Positions 25,366 to 34,013 of a stretch of 64,000 nt of DNA are shown here, piece after piece. The notes under the pieces were generated by a model, which saw only the letters and a program-made list of their open reading frames with translations, had not been told where the DNA came from and searched no databases. The position numbers and the translations under genes were made by a program. Each line of letters starts with the position of its first letter. Within the stretch, counting starts at the first letter, position 1. The stretch is from positions 471,640-535,639 of the forward strand of contig CAMVKH010000001.1 of NCBI GenBank assembly GCA_947168065.1, given 5' to 3'. Source of the stretch: an uncultured Bacteroidales bacterium. GTDB lineage: Bacteria; Bacteroidota; Bacteroidia; Bacteroidales; UBA932.

Positions 25366-27669
25366 ATGGAGCAAATCATTGTAAACAAGGGCGTAAAGAC
25401 CGATAACGCAAAGAAGAACGTCTTGCAGGAAGTTACCTGCGGGGAGTTCTTCGACAAGTTTATCAGGTATATCCGCCGCTCCGAGAGCAACCCGAAAGGC
25501 CTTTCCAATCCGGCCATAGCAACCTTCCGTGAGGAGTCTTGCGATGTTCTTGCGCACTGTAACCCTCATGATGCTGTAACCAATTCCGAGACCACCCACC
25601 TCGCCGTAGGTTACGTACAGAGCGGTAAAACGATGTCATTCACGGGTGTTACTGCTCTTGCAAAAGACAATGGCTATCGCGTTATCATTTATCTGGCCGG
25701 CACCAAGAACAACCTGCTTGATCAGACATCCAAGCGCCTCCGTAAAGATCTTATCGGGAAAAATGGAGCCAACAATGACTACTACAAGATCCACCCGAAT
25801 CCTACCTTGGCTGATCTTGATGACATCATCGGCAATCTTGAATCCATCGAAAAGCCGATTGTTCTCATCCCAATTCTCAAACACTACGAACACATCCATA
25901 AGGTTCGCCAGATAGTCAATAACTCCGAGTTCAAAGAACTTATGGCGAATGAGACGGTCATCATTATTGACGATGAGGCTGACCAGGCATCCCTGAATAG
26001 CTACGGTCGCCGTAACAGCAAATACGAGGAAGATTCCAAATCTCGCACCTACGATGCTATTTTGAAACTGCGTGCTGACCTTCCTGGCAATACGTACATC
26101 CAATACACCGCTACGCCACAGGCCAACATTCTCATCAGTATGCAGGATCTACTCTCTCCAAAGAGTCACACGCTGCTGACCCCCGGTGAGGGTTATGTAG
26201 GAGGTAAACTTTTCTTCGGTAAGGGCGATAACGGAGATCTGTATGATGGTGAACTTATCGTGGAGATTCCTGAGAAAGAAGTCTTTCACAAGAAATACAA
26301 TCCTCTCACGGAAATGCCCAAATCGCTCCGTGATGCCCTGATGCTCCATATTTTGGCCGTGGCTATCGTCGTGAAGTATCTCAAAGTGGATGGTGTCAAT
26401 TACCTCTCGATGATGGTCCACCCAGACAATACCATCGATTGGAACAAGACCTTCTGGCAGTGGATAGACAATGAATTGAAGTCTTGGCGCCGCCTGATGG
26501 GGAAGCCCGATGATAACTACGACAAGGTGCAACTCCTCAAGCGCTTCGAACACTTGTTCCCTAGCGCCCTGGAATTCTACGATATTGATGAGCGTCCTTC
26601 CTTTGATGTCATCAAGCCTTTGATTGCTGAGGTATTGAAATCTAAGAAAGTGTACTTGGTCAATACTGACGCAGAGGCTCAAACGGAGATTCAGTGGGAT
26701 GATTATAAGATGCACATTCTCGTGGGTGCAGAAATGCTCAACCGTGGTTTTACGATTGAGAAACTCGCCACCACCTATATGCCCCGCTACACAAAGGGCG
26801 CGACCAATGCCGATACCATTCAGCAGCGCTGCCGATTCTTCGGCTATAAGATGGATTATATCAAATCCTGCCGCGTATTCCTGCCTGGTACTTCCATTGC
26901 AAATTACCTAAACTATGTAAAGCACGAAGAGGAACTACGCTCCACGCTGGCCTCGTGCGATTCTCTTGAAGCAGCTGAGCGAAAGGTCCTGCTTTCGCCG
27001 TCACTGCGTCCCACACGCGCCAATGTGTTGCCCATCTGGGTGGTCAACACCAGAATGTCTGGTATGAATGCATTGCAGGCCTTCTCCAGTAAATCAACCA
27101 TTGAGCACAATGACCAACTCGTCGCGGAATTCCTTGAAAAGCACAAGGAAGACTGGACTGAGCGTCGGGATACGACTATCTACCGTACCCATCGCTGGCT
27201 GAAACTCGACATCGAGGAAGCAATCCAGTTCCTCACGGACTTCAATTTCAAGAACTGGCCGGATGCGCAGCGCAAAGCCGATACGATACGCTATCTACGC
27301 TATCTTGCTGGGGCATCAGGAGAGGACTCTGTTAAATACGTGTATTTCTATCAAATGGCCTTTGCGGCTCCGGCTATAGAACGTAATTTCGATACAGTTG
27401 AGCGTCGTCTCGCAGCGAACACCCAGATCTTTGCGGGTCCCAGTTCTGCTACTGATTCCACAAATTATCCTGGTGATGCAAAGATTGTTGGTTCTCCTGA
27501 AACCCTAACCTTCCAATTATATCATATCAAGTTAAAGGGTGCTGAGTTGGAGTATCCTAAAGAAGGCTATACTATGGCCATATATGTTCCCAAAGAACTT
27601 GCCGCCACTTATACCTCCAACGAGCAATATAATATTGATGACTCTGACGAAGAGGAAGACGAAGAATAG
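25366..27669 (+). CDS. Z1-domain P-loop ATPase of an mza-like system
   Basis: A 767-aa protein. Walker A is GYVQSGKT at residues 82-89, in the typical Z1 sentence AVGYVQSGKTMSFTGV, followed by YLAGTKNNLLDQTSKRL. Walker B is VIIIDDEADQASLN near residue 200, then a helicase-like IQYTATPQANIL and the Z1 signature LNRGFTIEKLATTYMPR. The protein ends with an acidic tail (DSDEEEDEE). It has the layout of superfamily 2 helicase-like ATPases, so it probably moves on or remodels DNA. It begins 1 bp after the ATPase gene. Confidence 0.88.
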   Translation: MEQIIVNKGVKTDNAKKNVLQEVTCGEFFDKFIRYIRRSESNPKGLSNPAIATFREESCDVLAHCNPHDAVTNSETTHLAVGYVQSGKTMSFTGVTALAKDNGYRVIIYLAGTKNNLLDQTSKRLRKDLIGKNGANNDYYKIHPNPTLADLDDIIGNLESIEKPIVLIPILKHYEHIHKVRQIVNNSEFKELMANETVIIIDDEADQASLNSYGRRNSKYEEDSKSRTYDAILKLRADLPGNTYIQYTATPQANILISMQDLLSPKSHTLLTPGEGYVGGKLFFGKGDNGDLYDGELIVEIPEKEVFHKKYNPLTEMPKSLRDALMLHILAVAIVVKYLKVDGVNYLSMMVHPDNTIDWNKTFWQWIDNELKSWRRLMGKPDDNYDKVQLLKRFEHLFPSALEFYDIDERPSFDVIKPLIAEVLKSKKVYLVNTDAEAQTEIQWDDYKMHILVGAEMLNRGFTIEKLATTYMPRYTKGATNADTIQQRCRFFGYKMDYIKSCRVFLPGTSIANYLNYVKHEEELRSTLASCDSLEAAERKVLLSPSLRPTRANVLPIWVVNTRMSGMNALQAFSSKSTIEHNDQLVAEFLEKHKEDWTERRDTTIYRTHRWLKLDIEEAIQFLTDFNFKNWPDAQRKADTIRYLRYLAGASGEDSVKYVYFYQMAFAAPAIERNFDTVERRLAANTQIFAGPSSATDSTNYPGDAKIVGSPETLTFQLYHIKLKGAELEYPKEGYTMAIYVPKELAATYTSNEQYNIDDSDEEEDEE

Positions 27670-27681
27670 AAACTACCAGTT

Positions 27682-28686
27682 ATGCCACACATTAGTTCAC
27701 TTTTTTCTCGCTTTCAATCACTCCATAATCAGACAACGGAGGACGGGCGGTTTACTGTGATTTCCATAGAGAATCTTCCTCATAAACTGGGGATAACACA
27801 AGAACGATTTCCTATGTTCTTTGTACGGACGAGTCCGTCGGTTTCGTCCGTGCAGAATATTATTAGAGAAATCCTTTCTGTGGAGTATAATGTGTCTTGT
27901 AATTTGATTGATGATCACGGCAATATTCAAAAGGATATTTTCTCCATCATCACTCTTCGCTCTCCAGATGCCCCTCTCCAATCTTATTTCTTGGATATTT
28001 TTACCTTGATGCTGCATAAAATACAGCCTACACCGTCAAACCGAGATTTATCCATTGAAGTAGAAAACCTCATTGCAATCTTTGATGCCCTTACAAATCC
28101 GCCCAAGAAAAAGATACAGGGATTATGGGCTGAACTTTTGGTAATCGAACAGAGTACTAATCCAGAGATTCTCATCAACGCCTGGCATTCTTCACCTTCC
28201 GCAAAATATGATTTTACTCTAGGTAAAGACAAAATCGAGGTCAAAAGCACATCTGCAGAGGAGCGAGTGCATAAGTTTTCTTTGGATCAATTGAATCCAT
28301 CAATAAATTCTAATCTCCTGATTGCCTCTACGATTGTCCGTGAATCAGGTCCAGCCGCAGAAGGGATTTCAGTTAAGGGACTATATGACAAATTACGGGA
28401 GCGAGTTTCTGAGATTGATTGTCAACTGAGACTGTACACTGTCATTACAGAAACTATCGGTAATGATTTTGCAAAACTCGACAGTGTCTTTTTCGATTAT
28501 ACGACAGCTGTGGATTATCTTGAGTTCTATGATTATCATGACATCCCCAGCATCCCGAAGGATATTGTTCCCCCCCTAGTATCCGAAGTCCGTTTCTCTA
28601 GTAATCTGACCGGATTGGTGGATGTCCGCAAGGAAGAATCGCCATTCGATATGGAGTCGAGCCCTCTTTTCAAAAGCCTCATATAG
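27682..28686 (+). CDS. PD-(D/E)XK nuclease-fold protein (DUF4420) of an mza-like system
   Basis: A 334-aa protein with the DUF4420 (PD-(D/E)XK motif) pattern: GLWAELLVIE with Glu151, then AKYDFTLGKDKIEVKST with Asp177, Glu186 and Lys188, the D...ExK catalytic core of restriction-type nucleases. It is the likely DNA-cutting part of the system. The gap after the Z1 gene is 12 bp and before the next gene 3 bp. Confidence 0.82.
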   Translation: MPHISSLFSRFQSLHNQTTEDGRFTVISIENLPHKLGITQERFPMFFVRTSPSVSSVQNIIREILSVEYNVSCNLIDDHGNIQKDIFSIITLRSPDAPLQSYFLDIFTLMLHKIQPTPSNRDLSIEVENLIAIFDALTNPPKKKIQGLWAELLVIEQSTNPEILINAWHSSPSAKYDFTLGKDKIEVKSTSAEERVHKFSLDQLNPSINSNLLIASTIVRESGPAAEGISVKGLYDKLRERVSEIDCQLRLYTVITETIGNDFAKLDSVFFDYTTAVDYLEFYDYHDIPSIPKDIVPPLVSEVRFSSNLTGLVDVRKEESPFDMESSPLFKSLI

Positions 28687-28689
28687 CCT

Positions 28690-30978
28690 ATGGTACAAAA
28701 GATTGATAGGCAGGAATGTCAGTTAAGATTTCTGGCTGCTCTCAAAGGAGCCACATACCGTTTCATCGAAGGCATGAATCCTTTCCATATCCTGCTGGAT
28801 GGCACAGAATATTGGATTTACATCAAGAACCTCACATCTGCCCACTTCGAAAATCCAGACGTATGGCGAGCCCAACTGCCACAGCGCGATGATTTCAACC
28901 CCATTAAGGAGTCTGAAGCCGACTTCATTTTGCTTGGGTACGATGGCGAAAACGACGTGTATGCAACATGGAATCCCGTCTGGGTAAAGCAGCGCTTGAA
29001 TAGCACCGGGAATGTGTCATTTTATTCCCGCTACTCACTACAGCAGCAGGCTCGTCAAGAAATGACATTTAAGCGCCTGGAACTTAGCAATGAAGGGGAG
29101 GTGGTCGTTTTCCCGAGGGAGTTGATTCGGATGTTCTTTATTAACGTCAGCAGCTATTTCCTTGCCGAGGGTGACTATGTGGCAATGGGTTCCAAGCGCC
29201 GACCGGAAGCCAATGAGGCTTTCAAGACCTTTACCGATTCCTCAAACGTGGCCAACTTTGCCCGTTATCTTGCGGATGAGGAAATGTCGCAGGTGACAAT
29301 CGGCAACTATTGCCGCGTCATCAAGAATCTTCTTTCGGACGGCACGATTTCCCGGAATCGCAAGTTATTCCTACAATACGATTTCTTGACAGAGTATCGG
29401 AAGGCAGTGCCTCAGTTCGTGGAATTGGATGAAGTCAAGGAGAAAAACGAAAAATGGCACAACCTGATTTCAGCCGCATTAAATTCCTACATTGATTTCT
29501 TGACACAGGTATCACCCGCAATAAGTTCCGACGGACTCATCCCTGGGATTGCCGAGGATGTTGATGTTGAAGAGGAAGAGACCACCCGGCAACCGCAAGA
29601 AACCAAGGAATACGAACCACTTAACGGAGACCTTTTCGGCTATTTTTGCTCAGATAGGGCGCTCGTTGTTTTTGAGGCCTATCTTTCTACCAAAGATTAC
29701 AGAGATTCTACTGTTAAGCGCTACGTTCGAGCAATCCACTTCATGATAAGTACCGGACGTATTGGACGTCACCAAGATCTATTTCTTTCCTGCTCCAGAT
29801 ATTCTGAATATCAGCATGCAGCAGATAGGTTTTTCACAATACCAGAGATTCGGGCGATAAATGAGCATAAGCACCATGATTATTCGGCTGCAATGAAGCA
29901 GTATATTGAATTCCTGGTACATGCTCATCCATATGAAATTGCAGAAGGTCCCGCTCCGGCCCTCCACGACGACAATGTTGTGTCGCATGGGACGCCTGCG
30001 AAACCTGCCGTGGAACCTACTCCAAAACCTATAGTTCACGACTGGGAAGCCGAGTTTACCGATGCCAACGGCAAACTAACTCGTATTGCCAATCCGGAAT
30101 TGATAGATATACTGCGGCCATATCTTGATACAGAGTACCCCAAGAAGGCGGCCGCATTCAACGCCATTGAACGTTTTTATGGCAATCGGTTCCCCGCTAT
30201 GACGCTTGCCGACTGGGGTAAACTGATGAATGCCATCGATTGGTCAGATCCTTACGTCCACGACGAGCTGGTTGTCAATAAGACATTTTCGCCTATTGCC
30301 GTGACGCTTGAGCCACCAAAGCGCAGCAAGACTCATATCCTTCGCGTAGAATTCCCTGATGGGACCGTGTTCCAAGACAAAAACGTTAGTGAGACATATG
30401 TAAAAACCATCCAGAAAATAGATCCCGACCTTGTTGCACTTGTTGAACTCTCTCATGCTGGTGTCGGTGTCGTTTCAAAGGTTCTTGATGCAAAATATGC
30501 TCAATATCAAAAACCTATCGGTGGCGGATGGTACGTGATGACCAATAGTTCTACGTCCACTAAAAGTGCCGATTTACAGACGATCTCAGATGAACTAGAA
30601 TTAGATTTGAGAATTAGTCTTGTTCCTCTTGATGGTGCAGAAATCATCGTTCTCCCACGCGTGGAGAATCCAGGAGGGACTCATGCTAAGATTCGCGTGA
30701 CTTTTCCGGATGGACGCGTCATTCAGCCATCAAAGGTACTTGAGGCTTTGTTGGAAGTTGTGAAGTATGCGAGTGCAGACAGAGTTCACGAATTAGGCAT
30801 CATTTGTTGTGGAGATAATATCATTCTCAGGAATCCGGACCCTCGTTATCAAAAGGCGAGTAAACCAGTCGGTAATGGCTGGTTTTGCAACACATGCTCT
30901 AATACAGACACTAAATTCGCTCAGATATCAGAGATTTCAAATCGTCTTGGTTTAGGTTTGAAAGTCGATTTAATATAG
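28690..30978 (+). CDS. Unrecognised 762-aa modular protein, fifth gene of the mza-like operon
   Basis: No family recognised as a whole. N-terminal domain, about 1-155, rich in aromatic residues (YWIYIKNLTSAHFENPDVWR, then DFILLGYDGENDVYATWNP), in the style of DNA or base-sensing domains of restriction proteins. Then come two related helical modules at about 185-275 and 322-411, each with a segment like TVKRYVRAIHFMISTGRI that recalls the SAM-like DNA-binding domain of tyrosine recombinases; no recombinase catalytic domain follows. A proline-rich linker (about 430-450) leads to two tandem copies of a C-terminal module at about 549-645 and 676-762 (VEFPDGTVF / VTFPDGRVI, and GGGWYVMT / GNGWFCNT). 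No catalytic motif is visible. It occupies the place where mza operons carry AIPR. Confidence 0.75.
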   Translation: MVQKIDRQECQLRFLAALKGATYRFIEGMNPFHILLDGTEYWIYIKNLTSAHFENPDVWRAQLPQRDDFNPIKESEADFILLGYDGENDVYATWNPVWVKQRLNSTGNVSFYSRYSLQQQARQEMTFKRLELSNEGEVVVFPRELIRMFFINVSSYFLAEGDYVAMGSKRRPEANEAFKTFTDSSNVANFARYLADEEMSQVTIGNYCRVIKNLLSDGTISRNRKLFLQYDFLTEYRKAVPQFVELDEVKEKNEKWHNLISAALNSYIDFLTQVSPAISSDGLIPGIAEDVDVEEEETTRQPQETKEYEPLNGDLFGYFCSDRALVVFEAYLSTKDYRDSTVKRYVRAIHFMISTGRIGRHQDLFLSCSRYSEYQHAADRFFTIPEIRAINEHKHHDYSAAMKQYIEFLVHAHPYEIAEGPAPALHDDNVVSHGTPAKPAVEPTPKPIVHDWEAEFTDANGKLTRIANPELIDILRPYLDTEYPKKAAAFNAIERFYGNRFPAMTLADWGKLMNAIDWSDPYVHDELVVNKTFSPIAVTLEPPKRSKTHILRVEFPDGTVFQDKNVSETYVKTIQKIDPDLVALVELSHAGVGVVSKVLDAKYAQYQKPIGGGWYVMTNSSTSTKSADLQTISDELELDLRISLVPLDGAEIIVLPRVENPGGTHAKIRVTFPDGRVIQPSKVLEALLEVVKYASADRVHELGIICCGDNIILRNPDPRYQKASKPVGNGWFCNTCSNTDTKFAQISEISNRLGLGLKVDLI

Positions 30979-31054
30979 TAAACTGCGTCGGTTTGAGCAG
31001 TGATATTATATACCCTCATTGTGAAATAAGGATTAACAATGGATTAATGTTTTT

Positions 31055-31915
31055 ATGGGATTAAGTTCAAGTGTATTTTGGCACCAAACATCTTTTGATG
31101 GCGCATCTGCAATATTAGAGGGTAGAAAATTGCTTTATTCCTACAGCTTGGAAACCTTCTCATGCTTGAACACAAAGAATGGCTCGCATTCTACATTTCA
31201 GGCGGCATTCCCTATGATTAGTTTCTTTAATCTTCCTATGATGGATTTGGAGAGTTTTTTGGTTAAGACAACTATCGAGAAGAGACCATTATTGGATAAG
31301 GAAACTGGAAATCAAGTTTTTGAGCAGCATCATATCACAACCGCTGATGGTAAATATGGAGGTGTTATTCTTGGGTTTAAGCACCAGTGGGGAGAGTTTC
31401 TTGGCTTATCGCCTGTTTGGTATAGAGACTATTTCTCTAGTTCGTTGTGGTCATTGATGGCTAGTATAGATGACTGCTCGTTAAGGGGTATTGAAAACGA
31501 GCGATATCAGCAACTGGTATGGAACAATATGGCCTATACTAAAAATTTTGTAGGGTCATTAAATAAGTATAATCTATCGGAATATCGTTTTTATGATGAA
31601 CATGAGTGGAGAGTCGTTCCTAATCTTGAGGATTTATTGGCTCATGGGATTCAACCATATTTAGATGAAAAAGAATACCAAGAGTATAAAAAGACACATG
31701 AGAATAGTTCACTTATTCCTCAATTAGGTGTTACTTTTAAATGGGATGATATTGAATATATTTTTTATTCAAATGAACTCATAATAAATACAATTCTTTC
31801 AGAGGTTATGCCTCAAAAATACCTACAGAAAATACAATTGATGTCTTATAAGCAATTGTTAGAAGATTGTATAGGTGTTAAACATCATCGAGATGACTTT
31901 TATGAAATGTTGTAG
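31055..31915 (+). CDS. AbiGi-like abortive infection protein
   Basis: A 286-aa protein resembling AbiGi: FWHQTSFDGASAILEGRK at the start, AAFPMISFFNLPM near residue 50, GGVILGFKHQWGEFLGLSPVWY at about 110-131, and FYDEHEWRVVPN near 180. AbiGi usually accompanies the AbiGii toxin; no toxin gene is adjacent here. The DNA is clearly more AT-rich than the operon upstream, which suggests separate acquisition. The assignment is from motif order. Confidence 0.6.
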   Translation: MGLSSSVFWHQTSFDGASAILEGRKLLYSYSLETFSCLNTKNGSHSTFQAAFPMISFFNLPMMDLESFLVKTTIEKRPLLDKETGNQVFEQHHITTADGKYGGVILGFKHQWGEFLGLSPVWYRDYFSSSLWSLMASIDDCSLRGIENERYQQLVWNNMAYTKNFVGSLNKYNLSEYRFYDEHEWRVVPNLEDLLAHGIQPYLDEKEYQEYKKTHENSSLIPQLGVTFKWDDIEYIFYSNELIINTILSEVMPQKYLQKIQLMSYKQLLEDCIGVKHHRDDFYEML

Positions 31916-32055
31916 ATAGTATATTTAACCTTTATCTGTTTTATTGTTAACTTCACTATCGCAGATACCTAGCAAGTGAATACGGCACTTATACCAATGT
32001 AAAGTCGCTAAAACACAGATAAGTCGGCAAATAATCGGCAAAAATTGAGACACAA
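31916..32055. other. Right edge of the island, gene-free
   Basis: About 140 bp of AT-rich sequence with a short direct repeat (TCGGCAAATAA / TCGGCAAAAA near 32023-32042). I see no gene and no copy of the tRNA end. It lies between the last island gene and the 3' side of tRNA-Leu. Confidence 0.4.
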
Positions 32056-32096
32056 AAAAGAGCTAACCGCTGAAAATAGTCAGTTAGCTCTTTTTA
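32056..32096 (-). terminator. Terminator after tRNA-Leu
   Basis: An inverted repeat (AAAAAGAGCTAAC / GTTAGCTCTTTTT) with a loop of about 11-15 nt, ending in a T-run on both strands. It lies directly at the 3' end of the tRNA gene. Confidence 0.8.
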
Positions 32097-32099
32097 AGG

Positions 32100-32400
32100 T
32101 GCCCCGGGCGGGAATCGAACCCGCACGGACTTTGCGGTCCAAGGGATTTTCTTACCACTATGGCTTTCGCCACCATTGTCTGTTCGTGGTCCGGACTATT
32201 CCTTCACCATGGATGGGATATCTTTAGGTGTGTCGTGTCTAGTCTCTGCACCTTCCTTCTTCTGAAGGCTTGGCTCAAGATTACCATCAGCATGACCTGT
32301 TAAGGCTTCCTTGAATTTACGACATTCTACATCTCTCTTTTCAGAGAGTGCACTCAAATTATTCTTAAGTCCCTCGTGTCTACCATTCCACCACCAGGGC
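32100..32400 (-). tRNA. tRNA-Leu(UAA) split by a group I intron
   Basis: Minus strand. The 5' exon is 32400-32367 and the 3' exon 32150-32100. The acceptor stem is GCCCTGG / CCGGGGC with A73, followed by CC but not A, so CCA is completed after transcription. The anticodon arm after splicing is AGGGA-CTTAAAA-TCCCT, giving anticodon UAA. The variable arm is long (GGAC / GTCC), as in class II leucine tRNAs, and the T arm is GCGGG-TTCGATT-CCCGC. The intron starts right after U34, the same position as in the cyanobacterial tRNA-Leu(UAA) intron. Confidence 0.92.
32151..32366 (-). ncRNA. Self-splicing group I intron, about 216 nt
   Basis: Interrupts the tRNA-Leu anticodon. On the minus strand it shows the conserved core elements in order: the Q-like block AATCTTGAGCCAAGCC, the R-like block GGTGCAGAGACTA, and the S-like block GGAATAGTCC. 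P1 can form between the exon end ACTT and GAGT in the intron (32352-32355), giving the required U-G pair at the 5' splice site. The last intron base is G, and a GAAA tetraloop hairpin (GGTGGCGAAAGCC) lies near the 3' end. No homing endonuclease gene is present. Confidence 0.9.
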
Positions 32401-32407
32401 AGGTAGG

Positions 32408-32435
32408 AAAAGGGGAGGGTTGGCCCCTCCCCTTT
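32408..32435 (-). terminator. Terminator of the OmpA/TPR gene
   Basis: A perfect 11-bp hairpin (AAAGGGGAGGG / CCCTCCCCTTT, loop 5 nt) 25 bp past the stop codon on the minus strand, with a short T-run. It separates this gene from tRNA-Leu. Confidence 0.8.
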
Positions 32436-32459
32436 CGGTTTCACGTTTTCGGCAGGGAT

Positions 32460-33932
32460 TTATTTGCCGAAGAACTTGTTGTTGAGGACGACCTTGCGGA
32501 GTTCGTTGGCGTTGGTCTCGGAGAGCTTCGGATCGGTCACTTTCTCGAGGCAAGCCTTGGCGTTCTCGGCGTCACCCTTGGCCAGGTAGCAGGCAGCGAG
32601 GTTGTTGTAAACTTCCTCGGAGTTGCCGGCCTTCTTGTAGAGCTCGATGGCTTTGTCGATGTTGCCGGCTTCGTAAGCCTTGGCAGCGGCGACAGCGGCC
32701 ACGCGCGGATCGTTCGGGTAGAGCTTCACGGCGTTGTCAACCACATCCTGCGAAGCGCCGTCCTGGATCAGGAGCACGTACTCGTCAGCGGAGAGGTTCT
32801 TCGGATCGGCCTTGTAGAGCTTCATGCAGTCAGCCTGGTTGTAGCCCTTGTTGCGGAAGGAAACCACAGCTTCGGCGAAACGGCTGCGCGGGTAAACGGC
32901 GTCGAAGATGTTCTTGTACGGCTTGCCACCGTCGATCTTCTTGATGGCAGCTTCACGTTTGTCGAGGTCACCGTTGGAAGCGATGGCGTCCTTGAGGGCC
33001 TCACGGTTGCTGGCGATGATGGGCTCTTCGCTGTTGTCGACATAGTCGATGATGGAATCCCAGTACTCACCGTTGCCGTTGACAGAATAGACATCCTGAG
33101 GGAAGTTGTATTTGTCGGCGATGATGTTCTTGACGGTCTTCGCACGGTTGATCGAGAGGTTCTTGTTGTAAGCCACGGTAGCTTCAGGGGAGGCCCAGCC
33201 TTCGATGTTGATGCCGGTCACTTCGAAGTTACCTCTGTCGAGGGTATTGAGGAGCTCGAGGGCTTCAGCGTTCTCGAGGTAGTTGTCAACCTTCTTGGTC
33301 ACGTTGACCGGGTAGAACAGTTTGGTGCGGAGGATACGGTCGCCTTCCAGCTTGGCCTCGACCGGAATCGGAGCCATCACGGGATCGACCACGAGCGGTT
33401 TGGCGAGGTACGGGATGTCGCAGATGTATTCCTCACCCGGGTAGTTCTTGATACAGTTCGGTTTGAAGGTAACCTGCTGGGTCGTCACATAGAAAGCGGC
33501 GCCGTCGTCCATCCAGTTGTCGTAAGGGACGTTGGTGCAGGTCTTCACGTGAGCGGTCTCGCCTTTGCGGGCGGTGACGAAGCGGACACGGTTCGGGTCG
33601 CACACGCTGTAGCACTGGCTCTGCAGCCATTCGGTGTTGATGTTGGCGCCTTCGGGGCTGACGACCACGACCTCGATCAGGTTCTTGTGACCATCATTGT
33701 CGCGCACCAGCGGGGTGAGGATCACGGAAGCGCAGTCGTTGAAGACTTCCGGAGCCACATCCATGTTGTAGCAGGTAACCAGCGTCTTGCCGTCAGCGCT
33801 GGGGGCCAGTTCACTGACCGTGACGGTAACGTAGCCGTTGCCCACTTTGTAGGTGTTATCCACTGCCGAAGCGGTGAACGTTGCAACCAGCATCAGAGCG
33901 ACGGCTGCGAACAAAGTACTCAATTTTTTCAT
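32460..33932 (-). CDS. OmpA-like and TPR outer-membrane-associated protein
   Basis: A 490-aa exported protein (signal peptide MKKLSTLFAAVALMLVATFTASA). An N-terminal beta-rich region resembles the DUF3868 type of Bacteroidetes surface-anchor proteins. The middle has an OmpA-like peptidoglycan-binding pattern (INIEGWASPEATVAYNKNLSINRAKTVKN, with variants). The C-terminal third is TPR-like (AAKAYEAGNIDKAIELYKKAG and NNLAACYLAKGDAENAKACLEK). It probably links the envelope to peptidoglycan. Promoter: TTTG, 20 bp, TAACTTTG on the minus strand, a full consensus, so it should be strongly expressed. Confidence 0.75.
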   Translation of the reverse strand: MKKLSTLFAAVALMLVATFTASAVDNTYKVGNGYVTVTVSELAPSADGKTLVTCYNMDVAPEVFNDCASVILTPLVRDNDGHKNLIEVVVVSPEGANINTEWLQSQCYSVCDPNRVRFVTARKGETAHVKTCTNVPYDNWMDDGAAFYVTTQQVTFKPNCIKNYPGEEYICDIPYLAKPLVVDPVMAPIPVEAKLEGDRILRTKLFYPVNVTKKVDNYLENAEALELLNTLDRGNFEVTGINIEGWASPEATVAYNKNLSINRAKTVKNIIADKYNFPQDVYSVNGNGEYWDSIIDYVDNSEEPIIASNREALKDAIASNGDLDKREAAIKKIDGGKPYKNIFDAVYPRSRFAEAVVSFRNKGYNQADCMKLYKADPKNLSADEYVLLIQDGASQDVVDNAVKLYPNDPRVAAVAAAKAYEAGNIDKAIELYKKAGNSEEVYNNLAACYLAKGDAENAKACLEKVTDPKLSETNANELRKVVLNNKFFGK

Positions 33933-34013
33933 GTTTTTTGTTTATTTAGTTAACTATTAATTATTTACGTAAGGTGTTACAATACAATCCAGTGCTGACA
34001 CACTTAGCAACCC

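Noticed and set aside
28690..30978. 762-aa protein called as a tyrosine recombinase
   Set aside because: Two SAM-like modules resemble the core-binding domain, but the catalytic R...HxxR...Y domain is absent.
32196..32444. 82-codon frame lying over the tRNA-Leu region
   Set aside because: It covers the intron core and a tRNA exon; the structure explains the sequence and the peptide has no family. It is also far too small for a homing endonuclease.
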